Shown here: one piece after another, positions 42,997 to 52,073 of the stretch
Position numbering within the stretch: position 1 is the first letter of the stretch
Layout: every line of letters begins with the position of its first letter
Made by a program: the position numbers and the translations under genes
From: Candidatus Leptovillus gracilis
GTDB taxonomy: Bacteria > Chloroflexota > Anaerolineae > Promineifilales > Promineifilaceae
Length of the DNA: 64,000 nucleotides
Assembly (NCBI GenBank): GCA_016716065.1
Contig: JADJXA010000002.1
Span: forward strand, 496,001-560,000
Direction: 5' to 3'
The notes under the pieces: model-generated
What the model was told of the DNA's origin: nothing
The model's database searches: none
The model's input: the letters and a program-made list of their open reading frames with translations, nothing else

Positions 42997-43224
42997 TCAC
43001 TGACGGCTTAGGACGATGCCCATTTCGTCCAGTTGCAGCAGTTCATCGCCGGCCGCGGTTTTCAGGGTGAGCTGGCTGGTACGCAAATCGAAGTGGAATT
43101 CTTGGGTTTGTTCGGGGTTGGCGTTGGCGGCAAAGACCAGATGGCCCCACACGGCCGTATCATCGCGTCCTCGCAGCCGCAAAACTGCCCCCTGCCACCG
43201 ACAGTAATAGACTAATGGTTTCAT
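42997..43224 (-). CDS. Small hypothetical protein
   Basis: A 75-aa soluble, beta-rich protein (alternating hydrophobic strands, for example FHFDLRTSQLTLKTAAGDELLQLDEMGIVL) with no family I recognise. Its composition is native-like and it sits immediately upstream of the ABC exporter's end on the same strand, so it may be the last gene of that transcript. Function unknown. Confidence 0.5.
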   Translation of the reverse strand: MKPLVYYCRWQGAVLRLRGRDDTAVWGHLVFAANANPEQTQEFHFDLRTSQLTLKTAAGDELLQLDEMGIVLSRQ

Positions 43225-43228
43225 AGTA

Positions 43229-43281
43229 GTTGTTAGTTAGGAGTTGTTAGTTGGGAGTTGTTGGTTGGGAGTTGTTCGTCT
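43229..43281. repeat. AGTTGTTAGTT word tract overlapping an ABC gene end
   Basis: Repeats of AGTTGTTAGTTGGG run from the small gene's start into the end of the ABC exporter frame. The last residues of the exporter (about EQLPTNNSQLTTPN) are merely translated repeat, so the tract has overwritten or extended the original C-terminus. Confidence 0.75.
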
Positions 43282-45113
43282 CCTGGTTTGGCGCTTGCCT
43301 CATATTGCGCAAAAATGCGCCGGTAGGCGGGCGATGTTTGCATCAGCGTCTCGTGGTTGCCGGCGGCCTCCAGGCGACCGCGGCGCAAAACCAGCACCAG
43401 GTCGGCCCAGCGAATTTGCGACAGCCGGTGGGTGATCAGAATCGTCGTCTGGCGCTGCGCTGCCTGCACAATGGCCTGTTGAATCTGGTCCTCGGTGGCG
43501 CTGTCCACAGCGCTGGTGGAATCGTCTAAGATGAGGATGTGTGGTTGGGTTAAAAAAGCGCGGGCCAGGGCCAGCCGCTGCCGCTGCCCGCCGGATAAGG
43601 TGACGCCCCGTTCGCCAATGCGCGTCTCGTAGCCATCCTTGAAGTGCATGATGAAGTCGTGGGCCTGAGCGGCTCTGGCGGCGGCTTCAATCATCGCCTG
43701 GGTGGCCTGGGGACAACCAAAGGCGATGTTTTCGGCCACCGTGCGCGAAAAAAGGAAGATGTCTTGCTCGATGATGGAAATTTGGCGGCGCAGAGCAGCC
43801 AGGTTCCAATCGCGCGCGTCACGGCAAATCTAGAGAATCCGGCCGCTGCCCACTTCATAAGTCCGGTTTACCAACTTCGCCAGGCTGCTCTTGCCTGCGC
43901 CGGTCTGCCCCACCACAGCCACTGTTTGCCCCGGCTCCACTGTAAACGACACATCTTGCAGCACGGGCATGTCGGGCCGATAGCCAAATGTGACCCGCTC
44001 GAAGGTGATACGGCCGTTCATCACCCCTTCATACCCGGCCACATTTTCATCCAACTGCGTCTCCTGACGCATCAGTTCCAACACCCGGCGCGCGCCGGCC
44101 ACCCCCAGAGAAACCCGTGAATAAGCTGTCAGCGAGATGAATGTGGGGAAGCCAAACAGCGCCAACAGCCCCATGTAGGCCACCACGTCACCCACGTCCA
44201 TCCGGCCGGCGCGGAAAAGCAGCAGGGCATGGATCAGCCCGATGGCCTCGGTGATGCCAAACAGCAGCAGCGGCAAAAAGCGGGCCTCGATTCTCCCCTG
44301 GGCCACCGCCGCTTCTCGATACGCCTGGGCATTCACGCCAAATCGGGCGATCTCGGCCGGTTCTTGGGCCACTCCTTTCACCATCTCAATGCCGTCAATC
44401 GCCTCGGCCAGTCGGCTGTTCATCTCGCCAAACGTCCGCCGCACCCGCTCTGTCACCGGGTCCAGCGTGCCCATGTAACGCGCCAAAGCCAGCACATAGG
44501 TGACGACAAAAAAGGCTGGCGCCAAAAGCAGCTGCCAATCGTAGCGCGGCGCAAACAGCAGCGGCATCATCATAAAATTCAACGATCCCACCACCAGGTT
44601 GATGCCGGGGTACATCATCAAGTTCAATTCATGAACGTCGTTGGTGGCGCGGGCCATTGTGTCGCCCACGGGCTGCAAATCGTGGAATGTCATACTTTTG
44701 CCCAGCAGACTGATATACAGCTCTTGCCGCATGTCTCGCTCCAGCCGCTCACCCACGACAGCGCTGGAAAAATTGCGCCCCAATTGCAGCACAGCCCGCA
44801 CCGTCTGGCTGACAATAATGCCCACCGCCGCCAGTCCAATCAGCCGCGTATCTATCGGCTCGGCCAGGACCGCGTTAAAGGCCATGCCCACCAACACCGG
44901 CACAACGGCCGCCAGCGCCGCATTGCCAAAAGCGCCCACAAACATCAGCAGCAGCAGCCAAACGTGCCGCCGTAAATGGGAATATAACCAGCGCCAGGTA
45001 GTACTTTGGTCTGATGCCCAGGGAGTATTTACGGCAAATTCACTCAAATTTCCAATCCTTCCGCTACGATTCAGATAATTCTGACCATAACTCAGAGAGA
45101 TATTATTGAACAA
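43233..45113 (-). pseudogene. ABC exporter half-transporter with an internal stop
   Basis: A six-helix exporter domain (about residues 40-330) fused to an ATPase. Walker A (GQTGAGKSS) lies in the first frame, which stops at TAG 43830-43832 directly after GSGRIL. Reading resumes in the same frame with ARDWNLAALRRQISIIEQDIFLFSRTVAENIAFG, then LSGGQRQRLALARA and LILDDSTSAVD. The expected LxDG before RD is replaced by stop-Ile-Cys, so a few local base errors explain it. Walker B has Asp instead of the catalytic Glu, as in the degenerate half of heterodimeric exporters; no partner is adjacent. The start is uncertain: TTG 45113, or TTG 45044 behind GGAAGG. Confidence 0.75.
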
Positions 45114-45298
45114 TCATCAACATTCATTACCAGTAATCACACATTTGTAACGGAAGAACACGCATGATTCTGAGTAAGTCGCCCTACTTAGTCCGCTCTC
45201 GTGACCAATCACAGCGCAACCATGCGGCTAATGCCTATTATCCCATAGAGCGGCCGATTGGTCATTTAGCGCTCCCTGGTGGAAAACCAAAGATTAAT

Positions 45299-45850
45299 AT
45301 GGAGCGGGTGGTGATCATCGGTTCCAGCGGTTCAGGCAAATCTACGCTGGCGAGAAAGTTAGGAACCCGAACCGGACTGCCGGTTATTCATCTGGACCAA
45401 TATTTCTGGCAGCCGGGCTGGATAGAAACGGCCGTTCCCCTCTGGCAAGAAACCGTCCACGAACTCATTCAGCAGCCGCGATGGATCATAGATGGCAACT
45501 ATCGCCAAACCCTGACCGTCCGTCTGCAAGCCGCCGACACGGTCGTTTTTTTGGACATGCCGCGTTGGCTGTGCGCCTGGCAGGCCATGCGGCGGCGCAT
45601 TCAATATCACCACCGTCCGCGACCAGACATGGCCGCTGGCTGCCGGGAGACGTTGTTTGGTCCCGATTTCCCCGATTTTCTGATTCGTATCTGGCAGTAT
45701 CCAGACCGCGCCCGGCCTGATGTGGAGCGCCGGTTGGTCCAGTTAGGCGCAGAGAAACGTATCATTCACCTGCGCTCACGGACCGACATGCGCCTTTTTC
45801 TGGCCGATCCGCTGAACTATCAGACTGCTGCGAGAAAATTGGTTCGTTGA
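45299..45850 (+). CDS. P-loop adenylate kinase-like / topology-modulation ATPase
   Basis: A 183-aa P-loop kinase-fold protein. VVIIGSSGSGKSTLARKLG is Walker A (about 4-22), then HLDQYFWQPGW, WIIDGNYRQTL and FLDMPRWLCAWQAMRRR, the pattern of proteins annotated as DNA topology modulation protein FlaR or adenylate-kinase-like. The biological substrate is unknown. Start ATG 45299 matches the family N-terminus; the frame upstream to 45164 has no homology. Divergent from the ABC exporter. Confidence 0.8.
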   Translation: MERVVIIGSSGSGKSTLARKLGTRTGLPVIHLDQYFWQPGWIETAVPLWQETVHELIQQPRWIIDGNYRQTLTVRLQAADTVVFLDMPRWLCAWQAMRRRIQYHHRPRPDMAAGCRETLFGPDFPDFLIRIWQYPDRARPDVERRLVQLGAEKRIIHLRSRTDMRLFLADPLNYQTAARKLVR

Positions 45851-45915
45851 CCGGTTTGATGGTTTGTTTGCCTACCCCTGCATAGCGCCAGACACGGCCG
45901 TATTTGTCCGCCGCT

Positions 45916-46479
45916 TCACCCCAGCAAATGGCTGCTGTGGCGTACCGTGTAAACCGGCCCGCCACGCTGCAACTGACTTTCGATGAGATGTACGGCCGTT
46001 ACCGGAACCGCCAACGGCCGCACCTCTGTACGCCAATGCAAACCGGTCGCCTGACGGCCGTCATTGACTCGCCCCAGAGTAAGGTGGGCCTGAAACGGCC
46101 GTGTCTCCACTGCCCAGCCCAACGGCTGCAACGCCGTGTCTACGGCCTGCTTCAATGCCAACAGCGGTTGTTTGTCCCCATCCAGCCCTACCCAAATCAC
46201 CCGTGGCCGCTGTGGGTTAGGGAAACAGCCCAGACTGCCCAGCCGCAGTGAAAAAGGCGCAGCCTGCTGGCCGGCCCTGTCCAAGGCGATGGTGATACCC
46301 GGTAGGTTGGCGACGGCCGTATCGCCCAAAAAGCGCAGCGTCAGGTGTATCAGCTCCGGCTTCACCCAGCGAACGCTGCGTTCTGCTGTTTGCCCGGCCA
46401 ACACATCAACCATCAGCCCCAACTCTGTCCGAACCTCGGCGGGCAGCTGCACCGCCACAAATGCGCGTATCATCGCCAT
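45916..46479 (-). CDS. thpR: RNA 2',3'-cyclic phosphodiesterase (2H family)
   Basis: A 187-aa 2H phosphoesterase, formerly 2'-5' RNA ligase. Both catalytic HxTL motifs are present, H45-LTL (IHLTLRFLG) and H132-LTL (AHLTLGRV), at the expected spacing, with RAFVAVQLP at the N-terminus. It opens 2',3'-cyclic phosphate ends and can join tRNA halves in vitro. ACGGAG precedes ATG 46479. It is the downstream partner of the membrane protein gene on the same strand, separated by a repeat tract. Confidence 0.93.
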   Translation of the reverse strand: MAMIRAFVAVQLPAEVRTELGLMVDVLAGQTAERSVRWVKPELIHLTLRFLGDTAVANLPGITIALDRAGQQAAPFSLRLGSLGCFPNPQRPRVIWVGLDGDKQPLLALKQAVDTALQPLGWAVETRPFQAHLTLGRVNDGRQATGLHWRTEVRPLAVPVTAVHLIESQLQRGGPVYTVRHSSHLLG

Positions 46480-46504
46480 GGCAACTCCGTGAGGTGAGTT
46501 GGAA

Positions 46505-46615
46505 GAGTGTTCAGTATTCAGTATTCAGTATTCGGTGTTCAGTGTTCAGTATTCAAGTGGGTGTTTGCCAGAAGTAATCCAGACTGAACACTGGTCATTG
46601 AACACTGGTCACTGA
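46505..46615. repeat. GTGTTCAGTATTCAGT word tract
   Basis: About 50 bp of 7-8-bp words (TTCAGTATTCAGTATTC) plus a second cluster of CACTGGTCATTGAACACTGGTCACTG fill the gap between thpR and the membrane protein gene. Confidence 0.75.
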
Positions 46616-47320
46616 CTTCAGATGACCCCACCGTTCCAGCAGTACACCAGCCATCAACAACATAAAGGCCAGCAGCAGCACCCCAATCATCCAATAACGC
46701 AGCAGCCCGGCAGCCACCAGCATCATCACCAGCAGCGCCAGCCAGCCAGCGATCCAAGTCATTTCCCGCGCTCGACCGGTTAACGGCCGTTTGCTCCATA
46801 TCCACAGCGCCAGCCCACCGCCCATGCCGCCAACAGTCAACAGCAGCGCCAGGGCCACCGCCTGCCCGCCTGTCAGCGGCGAACGAATCAGCAAAATGCC
46901 ACAGGTGGCATCGCGCGCCGGATTAGACAGATTGCGCAGCACATTGACCCGTACCATAATCACACGGCCGTAAACCGCGTCCGCCGCCGCTACCTCCCAG
47001 GCCAATTCCTGCGTCTCACCCGGTTGCAGCCGCAGCGTGGCCCGCTCCTGGCGTATCAATGTCAGATACCCATTGCTAATGTTGGCGCGCACTACAAAGT
47101 TTAACGGCCGTTCGGTCTCATTGCTAAACTTTGTCCGCACCACCCCTGTCTCCGTGGCCGACAACAGCTTGGGGCAATCCAGCGGCGTCAACTTCGCCTC
47201 CCGCTGCACGCCCGAAGCAAACAGCGATGTTTCCAGATTGACCCAGATTGTGCCGCCTGCCAGCCACAGCCCGGCCACCAACCCAACCACATACAAGAGT
47301 ATGCTCAGATATTGCGCCAT
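46595..47320 (-). CDS. Membrane protein of unknown function with extracytoplasmic beta-domain
   Basis: A 241-aa protein: an N-terminal helix (about 4-24), a soluble beta-rich domain (about 25-135: FSNETERPLNFVVRANISNGYLTL, LQPGETQELAWEV), then three helices in the C-terminal half. The layout suggests an envelope protein with an immunoglobulin-like outer domain. No family recognised. Start ATG 47320 has AAAGGGGC upstream, preferred over 47350. Confidence 0.6.
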   Translation of the reverse strand: MAQYLSILLYVVGLVAGLWLAGGTIWVNLETSLFASGVQREAKLTPLDCPKLLSATETGVVRTKFSNETERPLNFVVRANISNGYLTLIRQERATLRLQPGETQELAWEVAAADAVYGRVIMVRVNVLRNLSNPARDATCGILLIRSPLTGGQAVALALLLTVGGMGGGLALWIWSKRPLTGRAREMTWIAGWLALLVMMLVAAGLLRYWMIGVLLLAFMLLMAGVLLERWGHLKSVTSVQ

Positions 47321-47685
47321 CTTATTTGCCCCTTTAGTTTGCTTCAACACAGCCTTTCTGTCTGGTTGACCGACAAAACTCTCAGTCCAATTGACAACGG
47401 ATTGGCTGGATTGACGGCTATCTTTCCTCGATTGACCTTCTCCGCAAATCCAGGAAATCCGTGTTTTGCGGCCTATGTCAATAAGAATTGTCAGTCAGGC
47501 AGGTTTGCATCCATATAAGTTTATCAGATTCCTGGGGCATGATCCCGTGTGTGGTGTGTCCCGCTCCGGCCATAGTATGAAATGCCCGTTCCGCGCACAA
47601 GAAAGCGGAAATCGGTCCACCGATTGTCCTGATTTCACCCTTGTTGTCACCCTGTTAGATGTCACCTTGTCCGGTAATTTGCTGC
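47321..47685. other. Long intergenic region upstream of lacI
   Basis: No gene is seen. There are three ATTGAC words spaced about 20 bp apart (47388-47437), a hairpin CCGCAAA/TTTGCGG (47442-47471) and no clear ORF. It separates the divergently transcribed membrane protein and lacI genes. Confidence 0.5.
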
Positions 47686-47744
47686 TTGACAAACGGCCGT
47701 TCCTGTTTTATCATCATGTTACCGTTCACATGACCGGTAACATG
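47686..47744 (+). promoter_or_regulatory. lacI promoter and LacI-type operator
   Basis: TTGACA (47686-47691) and TATCAT (47709-47714) are separated by 17 bp, and the spacer contains AACGGCCGTT. Directly after the -10 lies a palindrome, CATGTTACCG (47715-47724) with CGGTAACATG (47735-47744). Its position over the start of transcription fits autorepression by the LacI-family protein encoded 37 bp further on. Confidence 0.85.
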
Positions 47745-47781
47745 GCGTCCCGTCACCGGAGATGCCTGGCGAGGAGAGAAA

Positions 47782-48795
47782 ATGGCTTCCCGTTCCCACG
47801 TAACCATCCGCGACGTTGCCGCGCTGGCCGGTGTTTCGCACCAAACCGTTTCCCGCGTCATCAATGGCAGCGAGCGCGTCTTGCCCCATACCAGAACCCG
47901 CGTCGAAGCGGCCATCACCCAACTGGATTACCGCCCCAACGCCATCGCCCAATCCATGGCCAAAGGGCGATCCGGCATCCTGGCTTGCATCGCCCCCAAC
48001 CTCACCGACTACACCTTCGCCAGCCTGATCAACGGCGCCGAAATCGAAGCGCGGCAGCACGGTTACTTTTTGCTCTCGGCTTCCGCCCCAGACGAAAGCA
48101 CCTTTGTCGCCCTGATGGACGAGCTGATTACCAGCCGGCGCACAGAAGCGGTGATGGTGATTAACCCGTTTGCCGACGGCCGTTACACCCACCTGCCAGC
48201 CGATTTTCCCGTCGTTTTTGGCGGGGCGCGCCCCCGCGAAGACGCCACCAACTCCGTCGCCCTGAACGACGAAGCCGTCGGCCTGGCCGCCACCAAGCAC
48301 CTGTTGGCGCTGGGCCATCGTGAAATCGGCCTCATCACCGGGCCGCTGGCCGAAGATTGCTCCCAAGACCGCAGCCTGGGCTACGAAACGGCGCTGCACA
48401 CGGCCGGCATCACCCCACAACCCGCCTGGGTCATCGAAGGCGACTGGTCGGCGCGCTCCGGCTATGACGCGCTGATGGCTTTTGCCGAAAACGGCGCCAT
48501 CCCCAGCGCGATTTTTGCCCAAAATGATTTGATGGCCGCCGGGGTCTTGCGCGCCGCCCACGATCTGGGACGGCGCGTGCCGGAACAGTTGGCCGTCATC
48601 GGCGTGGACGATATTCCCATGGCTGCTTACCTGGAGCCGCCGCTGACCACCATCAAACAAGATTTCCTGCAAATTGGCCGCGAAGCCGCCAAACTGCTCA
48701 TTCGCAGCCTGGAAACGCCAGGCGCGCCACGCCAGCATTTACGCTTGCCGGCAGAACTAATCGTGCGCCGCTCCACCGGCGCGCCCAAAGGGTAA
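47782..48795 (+). CDS. LacI-family transcriptional regulator of the galactoside locus
   Basis: A 337-aa regulator: N-terminal helix-turn-helix (VTIRDVAALAGVSHQTVSRVING, about 7-29), hinge helix (YRPNAIAQSMAKGRSG) and a periplasmic-binding-protein-like effector domain ending in VIGVDDIPMAAYLEPPLTTIKQ. It is followed by sugar transporter and beta-galactosidase genes, so it most likely senses a galactoside or galactose. CGAGGAGAG precedes ATG 47782. A hairpin repeat lies 6 bp past its stop, and one GGTAAC half-operator-like word is seen at 48886-48891 before the transporter gene. Confidence 0.93.
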   Translation: MASRSHVTIRDVAALAGVSHQTVSRVINGSERVLPHTRTRVEAAITQLDYRPNAIAQSMAKGRSGILACIAPNLTDYTFASLINGAEIEARQHGYFLLSASAPDESTFVALMDELITSRRTEAVMVINPFADGRYTHLPADFPVVFGGARPREDATNSVALNDEAVGLAATKHLLALGHREIGLITGPLAEDCSQDRSLGYETALHTAGITPQPAWVIEGDWSARSGYDALMAFAENGAIPSAIFAQNDLMAAGVLRAAHDLGRRVPEQLAVIGVDDIPMAAYLEPPLTTIKQDFLQIGREAAKLLIRSLETPGAPRQHLRLPAELIVRRSTGAPKG

Positions 48796-48800
48796 AAACA

Positions 48801-48833
48801 AGATTGGGCAAATCTCAAAGATTTGCCCAATCT
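48801..48833. repeat. Covarying hairpin repeat, GCA core
   Basis: AGATTGGGCAAATCT, loop CAA, AGATTTGCCCAATCT; a perfect 15-bp stem 6 bp after the lacI stop. Relative to other copies several stem positions changed on both arms, which keeps pairing. Confidence 0.92.
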
Positions 48834-48951
48834 GCCAAATCATGAACGAGGAGGTGAAGACCACAATAAGATAGACGCCCAATAGGTAACGCAATATGTT
48901 CAAGCAATTTCCCCATTAACCCACATCTCTGTTAGGAGGAGAATTTAAATC

Positions 48952-50319
48952 ATGAACAAACGATTTTCACTATTAATACTCTTATTGTTGGCTCTGGGCC
49001 TGATGCTGGTAGCCTGTGGTGGTGGCGCAACGGAAACGGCCGTTGAAGCGCCCGCCGCCACCGAAGTTCCCGTAGTAGAGGCTCCCGCCGAAGAACCAGC
49101 CATGGCCGACGTGACCCTGCGCTGGCGCACCCGGCCCGACAACCAGGCCGAAATTGATGTCTATCAATCCGTTAGCGACGAGCTGTCTGGCAGCCTGGTA
49201 GGGATTGACCTGAAGTATGAAGCGGGCGGCAGCGAGACCTCCAGCTACCAGGACGTGTTGAAGACCGAACTGGGCGCAGGCACGGCTCCCGATGTTTTCT
49301 GGATCCCCGGAACCGACGTGGCCGACTTTGCCACACGCGGCCTGATCCTGAACCTGCGTGATCTGGCGAACGCCACTGACGGCTACAGCGACGCCGATTT
49401 CTACCCTGGCCCAATGTACCACCTGACCTTCAACCCGGAAACCAGCATGACGGGCGAGGCGTTATGGGGTCTGCCGCGTGACGTGTCTACGTTTGCCCTG
49501 TACATCAACCTGGACCTGTTGGCCGAATCCGGCGCGCCCGACCCGCGTGAATTGGCGGCCAACGGCGAATGGAATTGGGACAGCTTCATTGAAGTTGCTT
49601 CGGCGATTGACGCCCTGGGCGATGACATTTTTGGTTACGGCCAAAATGCGTGGTGGGGTCCATATGGTTATTGGCTCAATTCGGCCGGCGGTGGTTTCTT
49701 TAATGAGGACCGCACCGCTTGCGCCCTGGACACGTCAGAATCGCTGGCCGGTTTGGAATTTGAACAGCGCATCTACCAGGAATTTGACATTGCTGTGCCG
49801 TATGGCGAAGACAGCGAACCGCCGTTCCTGGCCGGTAAAGTGGGCTTGTTCCAGAACGGCCGTTGGGCCACCCCCGGCGTTCGTTCCAGCGCCAACTTTA
49901 ATTGGGACGTGGTCGAACTGCCAGATGGGCCGGCCGGACCGAGCAACTGGCTCTTCTGGGGCGCTTATGTCGTCAACGCCAATACGCAGCATCCCGAAGA
50001 AGCGTGGAAGCTGGTGCAGGCGCTAACGGCCGCCGAAGTGCAAGGCAAAATCGCCTCTCTGGGGGCCAACGTGCCCAGCCGCGTCAGCCAGGAAGCGTTG
50101 GACGCTTTTGTCACCTTCACCCCCCCGGCCAATAACCAGGCTTTCTTGAACGGTCTGGCCAACAATCCCGCCACCGAAGGCCCGTTGTGGGCTGGAAGCT
50201 GGCCGGAATTTGACGCGGTGATGGGACCGGCCGTCGCCTCTGTGTTGAACGGACAAACCAGCATAGACGACTTTGCCGCCAGCATTTGCAACGAAGCCAA
50301 CAAAGCGTTTAATCAGTAA
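48952..50319 (+). CDS. ABC transporter sugar-binding lipoprotein
   Basis: A 455-aa family-1 extracellular solute-binding protein. The signal peptide ends in LMLVAC (Cys22), then an Ala/Glu/Pro linker and the binding fold (LRWRTRPDNQAEIDVYQSV; FWIPGTDVADFATRGLILNL; LAGKVGLFQNGRWATPGV). Such proteins feed oligosaccharides to CUT1 transporters. GTTAGGAGGAG precedes ATG 48952. The gene ends at a strong terminator before the permeases, a layout that gives excess binding protein over permease. The substrate is inferred from context to be a galactoside. Confidence 0.93.
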   Translation: MNKRFSLLILLLLALGLMLVACGGGATETAVEAPAATEVPVVEAPAEEPAMADVTLRWRTRPDNQAEIDVYQSVSDELSGSLVGIDLKYEAGGSETSSYQDVLKTELGAGTAPDVFWIPGTDVADFATRGLILNLRDLANATDGYSDADFYPGPMYHLTFNPETSMTGEALWGLPRDVSTFALYINLDLLAESGAPDPRELAANGEWNWDSFIEVASAIDALGDDIFGYGQNAWWGPYGYWLNSAGGGFFNEDRTACALDTSESLAGLEFEQRIYQEFDIAVPYGEDSEPPFLAGKVGLFQNGRWATPGVRSSANFNWDVVELPDGPAGPSNWLFWGAYVVNANTQHPEEAWKLVQALTAAEVQGKIASLGANVPSRVSQEALDAFVTFTPPANNQAFLNGLANNPATEGPLWAGSWPEFDAVMGPAVASVLNGQTSIDDFAASICNEANKAFNQ

Positions 50320-50335
50320 CATCTGACAAAATGAG

Positions 50336-50364
50336 AAAGGGCGGGCCTCAAGCCCGCCCTTTTT
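50336..50364 (+). terminator. Intrinsic terminator between binding protein and permease genes
   Basis: AAAGGGCGGGC (50336-50346) pairs with GCCCGCCCTTT (50352-50362) around CTCAA, with a T-run to 50364. Partial read-through would set the permease level below the binding-protein level. Confidence 0.9.
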
Positions 50365-50382
50365 GTACCGTGGAGTTTCCCC

Positions 50383-52071
50383 ATGACCGCTGCAACTGTT
50401 GGTTTAAGCGAAAAGCAAGCGCCGGAGTCACGGGTTGATTTTTGGCTGCGTCTGCTGCTGATCTGGCATGTGTTTCTAGGACTAAGCAGCCTGGGAGGGA
50501 TTGTCTACTTATGGTTCGGCGGCGCGGAGCAAAGCATTTGGGTGCAGGCTTTGGGATCGGTGGCGCTGCTGTTAACGGCCGTCTTCTCGGCCATCGCCGT
50601 CGTGGACATCAACAAGCGCAAACATCGCGGCCGAACCATTTCCCTGGCTGTCAACTACCTCTATTTTCTCTTCACCCTCTTTGGCAGCATGCACCTCATC
50701 GGCGTTTTCACCGGCATAGATTCCCTGGCCGATTCCTTCATGCGCGGCATTCCCTTCCTGATTTTGCTGTTCGCCGGTTTTTTCATCGGCACATTGACCG
50801 ACCGTTACCAAAACCCGGCCACGCAGCGCGCCCTGCGGCAAACCAGCAAAGCGGTGATGGTTGTGTCTGGGGTGGCTTTTTTGTTGGCGGTGGGCATCCA
50901 CAATGGCGTGCTGGCGCTGCTGGGCAAGTTGACGAATCCGTTAATTTTGGCGATGGTGGGGGGAACGGCCGTGTTCGCCATCACGCTCTGGGCCATGTGG
51001 CGGCAGCCCAGCGCCGAAGCCATGCAGGCCACCAACGCCGACAACGAAATGCTCAGCGGCTACCTGTTTTTGTCGCCCAATTTGCTGGGCTTCCTGTTTT
51101 TTTTCGCCGGGCCGCTGCTGCTGTCGTTGTACGTCAGCTTCACCAATTCAGACGCCTTTGGCACCCAGGATTGGATCGGGCTGGACAATTATGCCCGCAT
51201 TGTCAACCTGGACATCGCCCAACTGGAGGCCATCAACCAGCTTGCCAGCGAAGCCATAGATGTCAAAGTCTACGACGAATTGACCCGCTTCGATATTTTG
51301 GGCCGCAGCTACATCGTCGGCGCGCAAGACAAATTATTCTGGCTGTCCCTGCGTAATACCCTGGCCTTTGTGCTGCTGGCTGTGCCGCTCAGCGTCATCC
51401 CGGCGCTCATTCTTGCCAATTTACTCAACAGCAAAATCGCCGGCATGAAAATCTTCCGCGCCATTTATTTTTTGCCCAGCGTCGCGGCCGTCGTCGGCAT
51501 TGCCCTGGTCTGGCAGTGGTTGTTCAATGCCACCATCGGCTACATCAACTACTTTATCACCGTGCTGGTGAATTTTCTCAACAGCCTGGGCGGCTCATTT
51601 TTCGACCCACAAATCCGCTGGCTGTCCGACAGTAACACGGCCCTGCTGGCCGTCGTCATCGTCGCTGCCTGGCAGTGGATTGGCTTTAACACGGTGCTGT
51701 TCCTGGCCGGGCTGCAAAACATCCCCCGCACGCTTTACGAAGCGGCCACCGTAGACGGAGCCAACGAATGGCAGCAGTTCTGGAAAGTGACGCTGCCCCT
51801 ATTAGCCCCTACCACCTTTTTTGTCATCACCACCACCACCATCCAGGCCATGCAGATTTTTGAGCAGGTGTTTATTCTCATACCGACGAACCCGGCCGGC
51901 CCCAACAACTCTACGCTGACCCTGGTGCTGTATCTGTACCAAAAAGGGTTCCAGCGATTCGAGCAGGGGTATGCGTCGGCCATCGCCTGGGTATTGTTTG
52001 TCATCATTTTCGGCGCAACCCTCTTCCAATTCCAACGCCAACGCGCCAGCGGCTCGTCGTATGATGCGTAA
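50383..52071 (+). CDS. Sugar ABC permease, MalF-like, with an extra N-terminal membrane domain
   Basis: A 562-aa CUT1 permease. The C-terminal 340 residues are the usual MalF-like part (YLFLSPNLLGFLFFFAGPLLLSLYVSF; FRAIYFLPSVAAVVGIALVWQWLF; EAA loop EAATVDGANEWQQFWKVTLPLL). The first about 220 residues add some six hydrophobic segments absent from ordinary MalF/UgpA-type subunits of about 300 aa. There is also an insertion between the first permease helix and the core (about 265-315). It pairs with the downstream permease. The transport ATPase is not encoded here and is probably shared (MsmX/UgpC type). Confidence 0.9.
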   Translation: MTAATVGLSEKQAPESRVDFWLRLLLIWHVFLGLSSLGGIVYLWFGGAEQSIWVQALGSVALLLTAVFSAIAVVDINKRKHRGRTISLAVNYLYFLFTLFGSMHLIGVFTGIDSLADSFMRGIPFLILLFAGFFIGTLTDRYQNPATQRALRQTSKAVMVVSGVAFLLAVGIHNGVLALLGKLTNPLILAMVGGTAVFAITLWAMWRQPSAEAMQATNADNEMLSGYLFLSPNLLGFLFFFAGPLLLSLYVSFTNSDAFGTQDWIGLDNYARIVNLDIAQLEAINQLASEAIDVKVYDELTRFDILGRSYIVGAQDKLFWLSLRNTLAFVLLAVPLSVIPALILANLLNSKIAGMKIFRAIYFLPSVAAVVGIALVWQWLFNATIGYINYFITVLVNFLNSLGGSFFDPQIRWLSDSNTALLAVVIVAAWQWIGFNTVLFLAGLQNIPRTLYEAATVDGANEWQQFWKVTLPLLAPTTFFVITTTTIQAMQIFEQVFILIPTNPAGPNNSTLTLVLYLYQKGFQRFEQGYASAIAWVLFVIIFGATLFQFQRQRASGSSYDA

Positions 52072-52073
52072 GC

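Noticed and set aside
47466..48164. Plus-strand open frame overlapping lacI
   Set aside because: Arg/His/Pro-rich shadow frame. The lacI frame has a promoter, operator, ribosome site and full domain conservation.
20565..48833. Hairpin copies as CRISPR repeats or tRNA-like genes
   Set aside because: They are dispersed singly at gene ends, not arrayed with spacers. No cas genes occur and they have no tRNA fold.
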